64,000 bases of DNA, taken from NCBI GenBank assembly GCA_028023455.1, contig JAQFVV010012405.1:1261677-1325676 (forward strand), read 5' to 3'. The notes beneath the pieces were generated by a model. It was not told the DNA's origin and did no database searches. It worked only from the letters and a program-made list of their open reading frames with translations. Shown in pieces: positions 11,274-22,500 of this stretch. This stretch comes from Epiperipatus broadwayi. Its lineage: Eukaryota > Onychophora > Udeonychophora > Euonychophora > Peripatidae. Within the stretch, counting starts at the first letter, position 1, and every line of letters starts with the position of its first letter. Position numbers and translations under genes: made by a program.

Positions 11274-11910
11274 ATGAATCAAAATATATAAAATGCACTA
11301 ACACGCACAAGCACACAAAGCTAAAAACAAATAAAGCAAATATATATTATTTTAATATCTATTCATTAAATGGCTAAGCGCTTTCAAGGTTCAAGCCCTC
11401 ATAATCATAGCTGTATTACAAAATATAATAAATTGACTTGGAGTGATGCAAATTTATGCAAATGAAATAATTATGCATTCCATTTCTTGGATATTTTGTA
11501 GCAAGAGCTTTGTTGGACACTGCTCATAGTTCAGTTTTTGCGCAGCACCGTGCTTCAGCTAGGCATAATTGTCAACCGGGACATCCAGTGGTGGTATGTA
11601 GAGAGTGGCATGATCTAATAAGAAAGATAAAAGCTTTCTTTATATCTAGAGATGGTGATGCCATCAATAGAAAAGACTCTTGCTACAAAATATCCAAGAA
11701 ATGGAATGCATAATTATTTCATTTGCATAAATTTGCATCACTCCAAATCAATTTATTATATTTTGTAATACGGCTATGATTATGAGGGCTTGAACCTTGA
11801 AAGCGTTTAGCCATTTAATGAATAGATATTAAAATAATATATATTTGCTTTATTTGTTTTTAGCTTTGTGTGCTTGTGCGTGTTAGCGCATTTTATATAT
11901 TTTGATTTAT
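11274..11910. mobile_element. 637-bp foldback with 234-bp arms, Penelope-like 3' end
   Basis: The left arm 11274-11507 and right arm 11677-11910 are inverted copies of equal length with only scattered mismatches. Paired landmarks are 'cgctttcaaggttcaagc' (left) and 'gcttgaaccttgaaagcg' (right). The 169-bp loop holds the coding end of a Penelope-like element, and the right arm is its continuation: the last codons, the stop at 11711-11713 and the 3' UTR. The left arm is therefore a 5'-truncated inverted copy of the same 3' end. Inverted truncated partial copies are a known structural habit of Penelope-like elements. No clear target duplication was identified. Confidence 0.85.
11510..11713 (+). 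pseudogene. Penelope-like element C-terminus in foldback loop
   Basis: This is an open frame of 67 codons ending at TAA 11711-11713. It contains 'HDLIRKIKAFFISRDGDAIN' followed by RKDSCYKISKKWNA. It aligns with the remnant at 6483-6701 and with the C-terminus at 46864-47361 ('KYKEVWFIANNNAINKKDLC'). The region corresponds to the part following the GIY-YIG core. No start codon is relevant because the fragment is truncated at its 5' end by the foldback junction. The codon usage is GC-richer than the flanks. Confidence 0.6.
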
Positions 11911-13797
11911 ATGTGGAAATTATAAAAGTAATATATATTTTATTAATAATAATATATATTTTAAAATTCAGAATATGCTTATATTCTCATCAACACAAAA
12001 GTGTTATCTACCAGTAATTAAAACAAGATAACCCTTTACAATTTTGTCTAGATAATATAAGTTTTCAAATTAAACATGTTGATTACTGGCAATCTATCTG
12101 TATATAAAATTTGCTATCTAGTATTAAAATATCTGAATGCAAATTTTGACCCATAGATGGATTACATTACTCAAGCAATAGATGCTATTAACTAAATGAC
12201 AACACTCTATTACTGAAAGTGGTTTCCATTGTTTTCCATCTCTTTAATTAAATCATAGCTAAAATCATATACTTTGATGAGTTATTTACAGCATATGCAT
12301 TTCAGTGATATATTTTTAGATGATATATATTGCAATACCATGTTTTCCAGAAAATATGCCTTAGCATGATTTTTCAGGATGCTGATAATATAAGGCCTAC
12401 TCTAAATATAAGCCCTAGTTAAGATCATTAGTCGGATAGAAGGATTTCATTCATTTATTGAAACACATGATGGATGTATTGAATTATAAAGTAATAAATG
12501 TATAAACTTGCAAATACAAATTTACTGTTCATTTATTAATATACATTCATTCAGTCTAAGAATTCCTCTTTAAATTGAGAGCCAAGCATATACATTGTAA
12601 ATAAATCAACATTGATATCAGAAAAGCTAACATTTATTATTAGTGGCGATCTTAGTTCACAAATTAATCAAGATAGCTTAATGTTTCATAAATTATTCTA
12701 AATTAATTATTACTAATTTCAACAGCATGGAAATAACTTTTAATATTGTCATATAGAATGAAAATGTTTTGTGATGTCTTTATAATCCTAAATGTATAAT
12801 TATATATTCAAGCAATAATTACAGTAATAATATTGAATAAATGTAGATTTTTGTACCCGAGTAAATGTAAATTTTTGTACAAAAAAAAGAAGAAGATATC
12901 CTTTGAAAATAAGTAATAAGCCCTTTTTTTGAGCAAAAATTAATATAAGACCCAGTCTTATTTTCAGAAAAACATGGTAGTAATAACTATCCGCAATGCT
13001 TTCAACATCAAAATATAACTTCTGATTAATTATAATACTTCAGTGACGTGACTGAAAAAAATTAACACTCTCCAAAAGCTTTTTTTTTTAATTTCTTTTA
13101 GTTCCAATTTAAATTAGACTTAGGCATCAACTTCTTTATAGAAAGAATACTTTTGAATAAATAGTTTATCTCTGATCATCATCATCTTGATGTACTTTTG
13201 TCACCCCAACATGTTCCCCAAAGGATTATATGACCTCTCAGATTTAATACTTTACATTTGGAATAAGTTCGAACAACAAAATAAGTAAATTTGCTAATAA
13301 AATAATTTATTTACTGGTTATAAAATAAAATTATTACTTATATATTTGCAACTACTATAAAATAATACAAAGTATTGAAATTAATGAATATTAAATGTAC
13401 TTAAAGATATACAGAAATCCTTACTAATATTAATTTTAAGGCCTTGTATTCAAATATAAAAAAAAAATCATCCATATAACAAAATTTTTGATTTATGTTG
13501 ATATCGTAAGTTTATGTTTTACATTTCATGCACATCTTTGATAATATTCATAAATTCAGTCTTTATTTTAATTAATCTGCTTGGATATCAATAATTGTAA
13601 ACAATGGAAATGAATCTCAATATAGGCAAGAACATAGTAGGTCTTATGACAGTGTTCTTTTTTTCTTACAATATTGTTTTGTTCTTGGATGCAGGCAAAG
13701 TTGTATCAATATATTCGAGCTCAATGTTCATATCTATATAAAACTAGATAATTATGAGGTTGTATTTGTTTTTTTGGCTGATGTGCCTCTGATTAGC
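11911..13797. other. AT-rich non-coding stretch
   Basis: No gene, RNA gene or recognisable mobile element was found by eye. Confidence 0.5.
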
Positions 13798-13810
13798 TAG
13801 TCATATTCTT
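13798..13810. repeat. 13-bp target-site duplication, left copy
   Basis: TAGTCATATTCTT at 13798-13810 recurs exactly at 14499-14511. The pair brackets the hammerhead repeat 13811-14498. Confidence 0.75.
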
Positions 13811-13921
13811 AAAACAGGTAAAACTCACTATACATATTACCACACACAGCAAGCTAGAGTAATCAAAGGATGCCAGAAGGCTTGTGCATAAAATCCTCAT
13901 TTAGTGCCTACTCATCCAATA

Positions 13922-13963
13922 TCCCCAGACTAGTTTCTGGCTTGTTGCCTTCATCAGTGAGGA
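13922..13963 (-). ncRNA. Type I hammerhead ribozyme motif with intact core
   Basis: On the minus strand the order is stem I 5' strand TCCTCA, core CTGATGA, A-GGC-AACAA-GCC-A (stem II), GAA, then ACTAGT, cleavage C, and stem I 3' strand TGGGGA. TCCTCA pairs with TGGGGA over six base pairs including one U-G. GGC pairs with GCC. ACTAGT is self-complementary, so stem III can form as a 6-bp duplex between two molecules or units, as in short-stem-III dimeric hammerheads. The A/A juxtaposition at the base of stem II departs from the usual G10.1-C11.1 pair and may weaken activity. This is the only copy in the window keeping both CTGATGA and GAAA. Confidence 0.65.
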
Positions 13964-14330
13964 GACTTGGATCTGAGAGCTCTGCACCTAGCTCTTAGGA
14001 TCTAATGCAACATTCTAGCAGCCACATTGTATCTTCACTTAACTACAAAACTATGAGTCTTAAATTGAAAACACCTTAATAAATTTAATCCAAGCTCATT
14101 AGCTTATATAGTCATATAGGTCTGAACTCAGTTCAGCACCTATACATTTTGGTGTCTTTGGTTCTTTAATAACCATAGCCAAAACTATCCTATTAGGTAG
14201 GATTGGTTGTAAGCCAATAAACATCACATGATCATCATTTCTTATGCTTGCATATAATTGTTATTAAAAAAGGCAAAACTCACTACACATATTGCCACAC
14301 AATCCTCATCTAGTGCCTACTCATCCAATA

Positions 14331-14372
14331 TCCCCAGACTAGTTACTGACTTGTGGCCTTCATCAGTGAGGA
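14331..14372 (-). ncRNA. Hammerhead motif, degenerate
   Basis: This has the same architecture as 13922-13963: TCCTCA/TGGGGA stem I, CTGATGA and palindromic ACTAGT. The second conserved box reads GTAA instead of GAAA, changing the invariant A13, so it is predicted inactive. Confidence 0.55.
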
Positions 14373-14511
14373 GCCTTGTATCTGAGAGCACTGCACCTAG
14401 ATCTTAGGATCTAATGCAACCCTCTAGTTGCCACCTTTTATCTCCACCTAATACTTAAGCAAGCATAAAAAATGGTGATCATGTGACGCTTATTGGCTTA
14501 GTCATATTCTT

Positions 14512-15812
14512 CTAGTAATAAATATTATATGATTTCTGAGTTAGATATAATAATGAAAAATACTTTTAAAAAGTCAGCAATGTAAAGTTGTTCTACCATA
14601 AGAATCTGAAGGGAAAGTATTTTGATTAGCCATTTCTATTGTAAGTAACTAGATTGGTGCAGTATTTAAAAAAATAAAAAAGTTTGTTGATCTTGTTTAA
14701 TTTTTATTTCACTTGATCTATGGATAATGGAGGTATTGAAGTATTAATATTAACCAGATAACTATGGTATCTACTATCCAAACATCTTATTTATTATTAA
14801 CATTTAGCATCAATTTATAAACCTGTTGTGATCAATTTCAGAGAAAAACATAAATAGGTGAATAAATAAATAGATTTTGGAAATAGTTAAGTGAATCATA
14901 AAAGCTTACTTGAAGAGAATCAATATTATTATAAGGTATTACACATTTCAATTTCTGTTACTACAATCACCATAGCAGCACCTATTATAAAATTAAATGT
15001 TTTATGTTTCATATATATTGTTCATAAAACATATGTAAAAATATTTATATTCATTAAAATGTATTAGAATTATAATAGGAATTCTTTATTTTGGTTTAAA
15101 ATGGAAAAATAATATTGAACTTATAAGACAGAATTTCATTTTCACTGTATCCAATTTTTTTAAAAAATTCAATTTCTCTTACTAATTGGAGGCAAAACTT
15201 TCTGAACAAATTTCTCATTGAGTCAAATTTGAGCAATATTCAACAGTTGTGACAATAATAATGTCACCAAAAGTATCTTATAAATAGAAGAGACAAAATT
15301 TGAATTCTTATAAATTTTGTCACTGCCTACAATCTGTCTTTAAAAAATTTATTAAATTTTACTAAGTAATTAGTTTATAAAACCATGGAAGAATAAAAAT
15401 TTTAACTATCTGGTTGTTCAATTGGGCAGCTTACTGATTAAATTCCAGAGGAAATAGCAAGAATGTAAAAGAAAGAAAAAACACCCATCAAAAGGCATTG
15501 TATTGCAGGTCAACTATGTAGATATTCTGTTGTTAAAATCCAGAATTCCATTTATTTATTAGTGATGGATATAAACACCATTGTATATCTATGGATGTCA
15601 TATTTCAGATCAAGGAATTTTACAAGATTGATTAACTCAACTTATGTGTGACATTAGGCAGTTTAAATTTCACTTTCTTAATCTGAAAAGAAAAGGTTTA
15701 CATTTATTCTTTGCTTGTGTCATTAAAGGAATTCTCTTTGTGCATTGTTATTAATGGAAAAAAAAAATAAAGCCAGTGATATGTGATTTTGCATTGGATA
15801 AGTACCCATCAT
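14512..15812. other. AT-rich non-coding stretch
   Basis: The first bases (14499-14511) are the right copy of the 13-bp target duplication. No gene or recognisable repeat was found in the rest. Confidence 0.5.
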
Positions 15813-15980
15813 TTTAAATGACTACTGAACATCACATGATCACCATTTCTTATGCTTGCTCATAACTGTTATTAAAGCAAAACTCTCCATACAGTAGTGC
15901 CACTCAGTAAAAGCCAGAGTAATCAATGGATGCCAGAAGGCTTGTGTATAAAATCCCTACCATTCCCTACTCATTCAATA

Positions 15981-16022
15981 TCCCCAGACTAGTTTCTGGC
16001 TTTTGGCCTTTGTCAGTGAGGA
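15981..16022 (-). ncRNA. Hammerhead motif, degenerate core
   Basis: Stem I (TCCTCA/TGGGGA), GAAA and ACTAGT are kept. The first core box reads CTGACAA instead of CTGATGA, altering U7 and the catalytic G8, so it is predicted inactive. Confidence 0.5.
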
Positions 16023-16359
16023 GCCTTGGAGATCTGAGAGCACTGCACCTAGATCTTAGGATCTAATGCAATTCTCCAGCAGTCACCTTTTATCTCTACT
16101 TAATGACTAAACTATGAGAATCAAATTGAAAGCACAATAATATTTTCAATCTAATCTCATTAGCTTATATAGTCATATAGGTCTGAACCCAGTTCAGTAC
16201 CCATACATTTTTATGTTTTTGGCTCTTTAACAACCATAGCCACCACTATCCTATTAGGAAGGATTGGTATTAAATCACTGAACATCACATGATAAGAGTA
16301 CCAATGGATTCCAGAAGGCTTGTGCATAAAATCCCTATCTAGTGCCTACTCATCCAATA

Positions 16360-16400
16360 ACCCCAGACTAGTTTCTGGCTTTTGGCCTTTGTCAGTGAAA
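16360..16400 (-). ncRNA. Hammerhead motif, degenerate core
   Basis: GAAA and ACTAGTC are kept, but the core reads CTGACAA and the 5' strand of stem I (TTTTCA) no longer pairs fully. Confidence 0.45.
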
Positions 16401-16437
16401 AGGCTTGGATCTGAGAGGGTTGCATTAGATCCTAAGA

Positions 16438-16478
16438 TCCTCATTAATGAAGGCCAAAAGCCAGAAACTAGTCTGGGA
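16438..16478 (+). ncRNA. Hammerhead motif, degenerate core
   Basis: The order is TCCTCA, TTAATGA, AGGCCAAAAGCCA, GAAACTAGTC, TGGGA. The first core box carries changes at C3 and G5, so it is predicted inactive. It lies at the centre of the palindrome of copy B. Confidence 0.45.
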
Positions 16479-16880
16479 ATATTGGATGAGTAGGCACTAG
16501 ATAGGGATTTTATGCACAAGCCTTCTGGCATCTATTGATTACTCTGGCTTGCACAGTGGCACAATTGTATGGAGTTTTGCCTATTTAATAAGTTACGAGC
16601 AAGCATAAGAAATGGTGATCATGTGATGTTCAGTGGTTTAATACCAATCCTGCCTAATAGGATAGTGGTGGCTATGGTTGTTAAAGAGCCAAAGACACCA
16701 AAATGTATGGGTACTAAACTGGGTTCAGACCCATATGACTATATAAGCTAATGAGCTTAGATTGAAAATATTGTTTTAAATTTGATTCTCATAGTTTAGT
16801 AGTTAAGTAGAGATAAAAGGTGGCTGCTGGAGGTTGCATTAGATCCTAAGATCTAGGTGCAGTGCTCTCAGATCCAAGGC

Positions 16881-16922
16881 TCCTCATTGACAAAAGCCAC
16901 AAACTAGAAACTAGTCTGGGGA
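16881..16922 (+). ncRNA. Hammerhead motif, degenerate core
   Basis: TCCTCA/TGGGGA stem I, GAAA and ACTAGTC are intact. The core reads TTGACAA and stem II is lost (AAGC versus AACT). It lies 443 bp after the motif at 16438, giving the repeat-unit length. Confidence 0.45.
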
Positions 16923-17046
16923 TATTGGATGAGTAGGCATTAGATAAGGATTTTATGCACAAGCCCATCTGGCATCCATTGATTACTCTGGCTTGCACTG
17001 AGTGGCACTACTGCATGGAGTTTTGCCTGTTTTATCACTTTAAATG

Positions 17047-18254
17047 CTTGGATACATTTATGATTAAAAGAAATATCTGCATTAGTGACTACTCATGTTT
17101 ATCTTCTCTACTTAAAGGAAAATTATCTCTACACCTTAGGATTGAAAATAAAGAACCAGAACTTATGATGGATCCATGGATAGTGAGTGAAAATGGAGAC
17201 TTTCACTTAGGTGGTATTTCTATATATATATATTGTTAAAAGAGTTTACATTTTATTTTAAAAACATAGGTAAATAATATATATATGGGTATGATAGAAT
17301 TCACACAATGGGGGGTTGGAGAAGTTCATGTTATTCTTATTATTTAAAGTCTTATCTGCTATGTTAATATGACCTGATGTTTTCAAATATTTAATTTTTT
17401 TTTCATGTTCCAGATTTAATTTGGAGATTCAGACAGAAAAGGGTTTAAATAAAACACATTTTTCTTTACACTTGTTTAATTATTTAAAGATTACATTTAT
17501 GAATAGAGATCAATTTTTATTTGATCACATTTTTTTTTTATCATTATATATTTAAAATCGCTCCTTTCATTTCATATAGTATTATTGTCACGCAACATAT
17601 TTTTTGGAGTTCCACACACATAGGTATTATTATTTTTATTGATTTTAGTCTATTGCAAACATAAATTTTCTTTTTGTTATATTTTTGGTTATTACTGTAA
17701 CTGGATATATATATGCGTTACATTTAAATTGTAATACTTAATTTTTTTGTAAATATCTAATACTGATTAAGCACAAACGTTCAAAATGCACAGATAATGA
17801 ATTATTAATTTATTAATAAGTTTAATTTAAATATTGAAATAAGATAAGCTTAAAAAAATTATAGAATCGAAGCAAAGATTCTAATCTTTAAATAAAATAT
17901 AATAAAAACCTTTTAATTTTAAAAATAACGAAGAGAGTTTTTAATCTTAAAAAATAAAAATTACAAACAGATCCTTAGGGCAAAATGACCATTAAAAAGA
18001 TGATTATGAAATAGATAAGAGTCGAGAAATAGAAACAAAAGGCTTGCTTTTCCCGCCCAAAGATAGACACAGACCTCAGTGGAAACATCCCCTTAGCAAC
18101 AAACCCAAAATCTACTTAGCCACAAACTCAATGAACCAATGAAATACAGATATGAAATGTCAGATGGATCCATGCATTCCAGAGATAAGATGCTTCAGGA
18201 CTATAAAAAGAAAAATCCAAAAGAAATAATTAATTAGAGAATTAGAAAATTAAA
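17047..18254. other. AT-rich non-coding stretch
   Basis: No gene or recognisable repeat was found. It consists of AT-rich tracts only. Confidence 0.5.
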
Positions 18255-18530
18255 GTTTGAATTCATTTGTCTTTGCTGAAAGTAAAAAAAAATTAAAAAG
18301 CTATTGTCGCTGTCACCAAGAATGTAATCAGCTTCATCGTGCTTCCTTCGGTTCGGCCGGCCGAAGGCAGCTTTCATCTTCACGGGTCCCAGGATCGAAC
18401 TACTGGTGCCGTATGCAGAAATCCTCGTCAGGCCTCATAAATCGTCATCGTCCGCACAAAAAAAGGCCCTTGCGTAACTTAGATCTTCGTCGCGAAGGAA
18501 CAAGCACAGACAAAGGGAGGTATAAATTTA
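18255..18530. other. GC-richer island of unknown nature
   Basis: The stretch at 18305-18515 is much GC-richer than its surroundings and contains the 14-base palindrome TTCGGCCGGCCGAA near 18352-18365. On the minus strand it holds AGTTCGATCCTGG near 18395, which resembles a polymerase III B box. A 101-codon frame on the plus strand shows no recognisable motif and is basic and serine-rich, as random GC-rich sequence often is. It may be a SINE head, a piece of an LTR element or a gene fragment; I cannot decide. Confidence 0.35.
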
Positions 18531-18948
18531 TAAATGATAAAATGAAATATAAACTCTCTTAAATTTAAATCTTTGAACTTTATCTGTCTTTAAAATGAAC
18601 AATAGACTTTCTCTCTTGAGCCAACCTGAACTTTATTTTTCTATAAACCTTGCAATGTTAAAAGTCATAGCTAAAGTTTAAAACATAATTTCTTAAAATA
18701 TGTATTGTTTTTTTTTATTATTTATTCATGCTTAATAAGATCTGTTTGTAATAGGGCAGGAGTTTGCGATTGCAAATGAATTTAAAGATAGAAACACATA
18801 TTGTTATTTGTGCATTATTGAATTTAAAAGAAAAAATAAGTCAAATAGTATTTGTGATAAAATAAGTTAAATACAATGTGTCATCTTAAAATGATTTAAA
18901 ACCTTAAAAAATTTTTGTTAAAGAATTAAATTAATAAATTGACTTAAA

Positions 18949-19525
18949 TGTAAGTTGAGCGTAGGTGGCCGCTTAGCCTCGTTAAAATATGTTCGTTTTA
19001 AAAAGGGTTTTTGATTTCAGATTATTTGTTTCATAGTTGTGTCAATGCTGTGGAGAGATATATGGATGTTTACATCAATGTAATGTGAAGTGTGTTCGCA
19101 CATAAGGGCAACATGCCCAACTGAATGCATGACCCCAAAGAGGCAGTCATGGCGTTGCAATGGACGCAGACATATTTCCTGCGCTATTGACCCCTTTCAG
19201 CTCTATGGATTGGGACGATAAGCCGGCAAGATAGACCGCTCTCCTATCCATACGTAGCGTTATTCTCTTTATTATATTACATGCATGATTCCTTCGCCAG
19301 ACGTACATTCCTGTACTGGACAAAGGTCACGTTTATTCAAATAATATCACGCTGTCAGATGCACATTTCTGTCAGCATGGTTTGATGCTAACATGTTCAC
19401 ATTGCATTGGTTGCGGATATATATCTGGAAGCAAGCGTTGGTGTGGTTGCGGACCTTTGGCCTGGAATAAAGTGTTTTGAAGATCTTTTAAATGCGTTGT
19501 CTGGGTGGCCTACCTATGCTCAACA
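18949..19525 (+). mobile_element. Probable solo LTR
   Basis: The block begins TGTAAGTTGAGCGTAGGTGG and ends CCTACCTATGCTCAACA, so it has TG...CA ends and a longer imperfect terminal inversion (gttgagc(g/a)taggt). It is GC-richer than the flanks. A polyadenylation signal AATAAA at about 19466 is followed by about 55 bp that would be R-U5. It has no open frame, and no second LTR or internal region was found within the window. The flanking bases do not give a clear 4-6 bp target duplication, so exact boundaries are uncertain. Confidence 0.5.
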
Positions 19526-22500
19526 TTCTAAAATTAAAAATTAAAGTTAAACACAAATAAAATAATAATAATGAAACAAAATAAAACAATTTTTTTTCTA
19601 TAATAATTATTTTTTAAAGTTTGTGTGTTATTACTTATATATACATAAATAAAATCTTTTGTGTTCTTAGTACTGGCAGTAATCTAATTTTTTTTTTTAA
19701 TCTTTATTGAAATATATTTTAATAAATATAGTTGTAAAAACTCTGCTACTCCATGAGCTAGTGACTAGGGCTGACGGTCGAAATAAAATTTGTGTCAAAG
19801 TTGGATCTTTAACAGCGCGTATCTGCCTACTCTATAAATTTTCTAGGTTCAAGTAGCCTGGTGGCGCTCTGTAGTGCAGATATGGTAAGAGGGGAAAATT
19901 CCGATCAACCCCGACCATTATATTACTGTTATAAATTTTTATTATAAACCAATAAATTTAGAGTTGATTTAAAATTTGGTGAGCTAATTATTTCTTTTGA
20001 ATGCACAAGATAATTTTGGTACTTAAAATTTGGTCCAAGATTAGACCCATCTTGGTAAATGAAATAAAATTAGATATATATTTTAAAAATCATTATTAAA
20101 TCCAATAAGGTATAAATTTTATTTGGTACTGCATTTAAATACTTGTTTACTTATCTAAGTCAATATTACTAATAGAAATAATTTCATTAGTTTAGAGTTG
20201 ATTATTTATTTGCTTATCTTGTTCGGTTACAAAAATCTTAATAGATTTTTGTTTTATCATTAGTCAAAATGATCTGTCTTAATTACCTTCTCATTTCTTT
20301 GAAGTGGAGATCATAAATTTTATTAACTAGTAGAGAACTGAATATTATCTTTGGCTTGGATAATTGCCAATTATTATCATATATAGTTTGTTATAAAATC
20401 CATTTTATAATCAATTGTTTGGAGATTTAAATAGATGAATAATATCAGCAGGTGTAAGTCAGTAAATATCCAATGGAAACCTACAATATATTTTATATAA
20501 TGTGATTGAGTACTGTAAAATTACCGAATATATTTATTAATAACAAATTCTTAAGGAGGGTTTCATTTTAGAATATAACAAGCATTAATTGCATATCGCT
20601 ATAGTGTAGGGTATGAACAAAATATTGATATTATATTTAACTTTTTATTAAAAGATACAAAACTGAACAAAGGTTTATTTCATTTAAACATTATAAATAT
20701 TGTATAGTTTAGAAAATGTTCTAAAAATGTAATTATAATTATTTAGAAATTAGTCGATTTAAACAGAATGTTATTAAATATTAAAATAAATTTGCATTAC
20801 TATAAATAATATTAGATTAATAAAGTATGTTGGAATTTAGTTGTTTATTGATTTGAACTTAGTTTTATTCAATTATCAATCAAATAGATGTTTTAAGCAT
20901 GCTTCCTTGTTTAGGGCAATGATATATGGTTTCGCTGCTTATTGCAGTTTATTTTGGAATCATGAATAGATTTGTTGATGTCTGAGTCGATGATCTCATT
21001 TGCTTTAGTTAGTTTTAAATATAATCTAAATAAATTAGATTTTAATAGAGATTGTTAATATTTTATGATAGTGTAGGGGACAACTTAAATAGTTATATAT
21101 GGGAAATATTGTTATTGCCTAGTGTGATCAATAACTGAGTTAAATAATTTTACACACGTTCTAACAGTTACTATTTGTTAATGCATGTTTTGCTCTGTGA
21201 TAAATAATACAAATCTTAAGGGCATTTCTTTATGACAAATGTTGACTGAATAAATGTAGAGAGATGGTGATATTGAAAATCCATTATTATTGTGACAAAG
21301 TAGCTACCCAATGCTAGCCTATGATGATCATGTACATGTGGTAATTATTATAAAGTGCCAAATCAACTTTAGGGCTTTTATAAAATGACATTCCACACTT
21401 AGACTGGATCTATATTATTGTGGATGATATCTCAATCCTGAGACATAGTAAAGTTTTTTTTTATATTATCATTCCATATTATAATCAATAGTCCATTACA
21501 AAATGGCAATCAATGATTGGGCTGTTTTATTAATTAGATTGATAATCTCCCTAACATCATCATTTTTTATCACGTTACACTATTTACTGTTAAAGTTCCA
21601 ACAGCTATTGTATCAGATTTATTTTTTGGCTGATTATATTACTTGTCTTTTCAGTTTTCTTGCTGATAACAACTGTTCTATTCTATCAGCATTTTCTCTT
21701 GTATTCCCGAAATGAGTCTATACTGCTCTATTCTCCGATTCAAATCTAGTTGTTTTCAAGACCTATTGATACTTTTATCTCACAGCGAGGACACCAAAAC
21801 CCATGTCCTAAGTCTTTAATGGCATTTATTTTTATTATTGATGAAAATTTTTATCACCTTGGACAAACCATTTAATTCTGTACTAATTTATATTTAAAAT
21901 GTTTTACAAAATAACTTTATCTCAAATTCAAATACTAGATTTAATAATAAGTTTTTGTTTTCTTTTCACATTCAGATAATTGTTTTCCACATAATTATAA
22001 AATAGCTTTCACTTAAAGTGACCACTGGTAAGAAAAAGAAAATAGAAAAAAAAAATCATGACTGAATTTTGAAAGTCTTTCTCTAACTTATTTAATTTTA
22101 ATTCTAAATATTTTTTAATAAAATATGGATTTATCATCAAATTTAACATAAGAAAAAGATTAATTTATTTTGGTAAACATCTTTCAGAAGGCAAATCTTA
22201 AAGGTCATAAAATGATGTTTTCTCTTTTTTTAACAACTAACATGCATGTAAAAACTTAAATAAATTAACCATTTATTCACCTCCTCTTCATCTCACCGAT
22301 TATAATTTTACAGAAAGTATTTAATGTTTCATGTTTTTATTAAATCGATATATCTACATGTCATACATGTATATCTAATTTCACACATGGATCTTCAGAA
22401 CCTTATAAAATTTACAAATCAGTTTTATATTTTTTTATTACTACCTTTAATAATTTGATGAAAAGCAGCTTTGTAATACAAATGATGAGTACTTACAAGC

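Larger units (their letters stand above)
13811..14498 (-). mobile_element. Hammerhead-ribozyme repeat (candidate retrozyme), copy A
   Basis: This 688-bp insertion sits between perfect 13-bp duplications. Read on the minus strand it contains two tandem units, each with a hammerhead-like motif (at 14331-14372 and 13922-13963, 409 bp apart). Between them lie conserved family blocks such as 'ggatgagtaggcactag', 'gattttatgcacaagcc' and 'ccaatcctacctaatagg'. The right-hand 40 bp (14459-14498, 'gcataaaaaatggtgatcat') are in the opposite orientation to the rest, a short inverted extension. There is no open frame of note. Tandem units with a hammerhead, a short inverted extension and a variable-length target duplication match Penelope-associated non-autonomous elements. 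It could alternatively be the repeated terminal region of a Penelope-like element that lost its coding part. Confidence 0.75.
15821..17038. mobile_element. Hammerhead repeat, copy B: head-to-head dimer of dimers
   Basis: The left half (15821 to about 16415) is in minus orientation and the right half (about 16420-17038) in plus orientation, so the whole is a large imperfect palindrome about 1.2 kb long. Each half has two hammerhead-like motifs: minus at 15981-16022 and 16360-16400, plus at 16438-16478 and 16881-16922. The inner part of the left half has lost about 100 bp relative to the right. Flanking TTTAAATG occurs at 15813-15820 and 17039-17046 and is a candidate target duplication. Blocks such as 'ggatagtggtggctatgg' and 'gtgatcatgtgatgttcag' are shared with copies A, D and E. 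The open frames in it are not conserved among copies. Confidence 0.75.

Noticed and set aside
16346-17239. Open frames of 60-94 codons in the hammerhead repeat copy B
   Set aside because: The frames are not conserved in the other copies of the family. The conserved features are RNA-level motifs.
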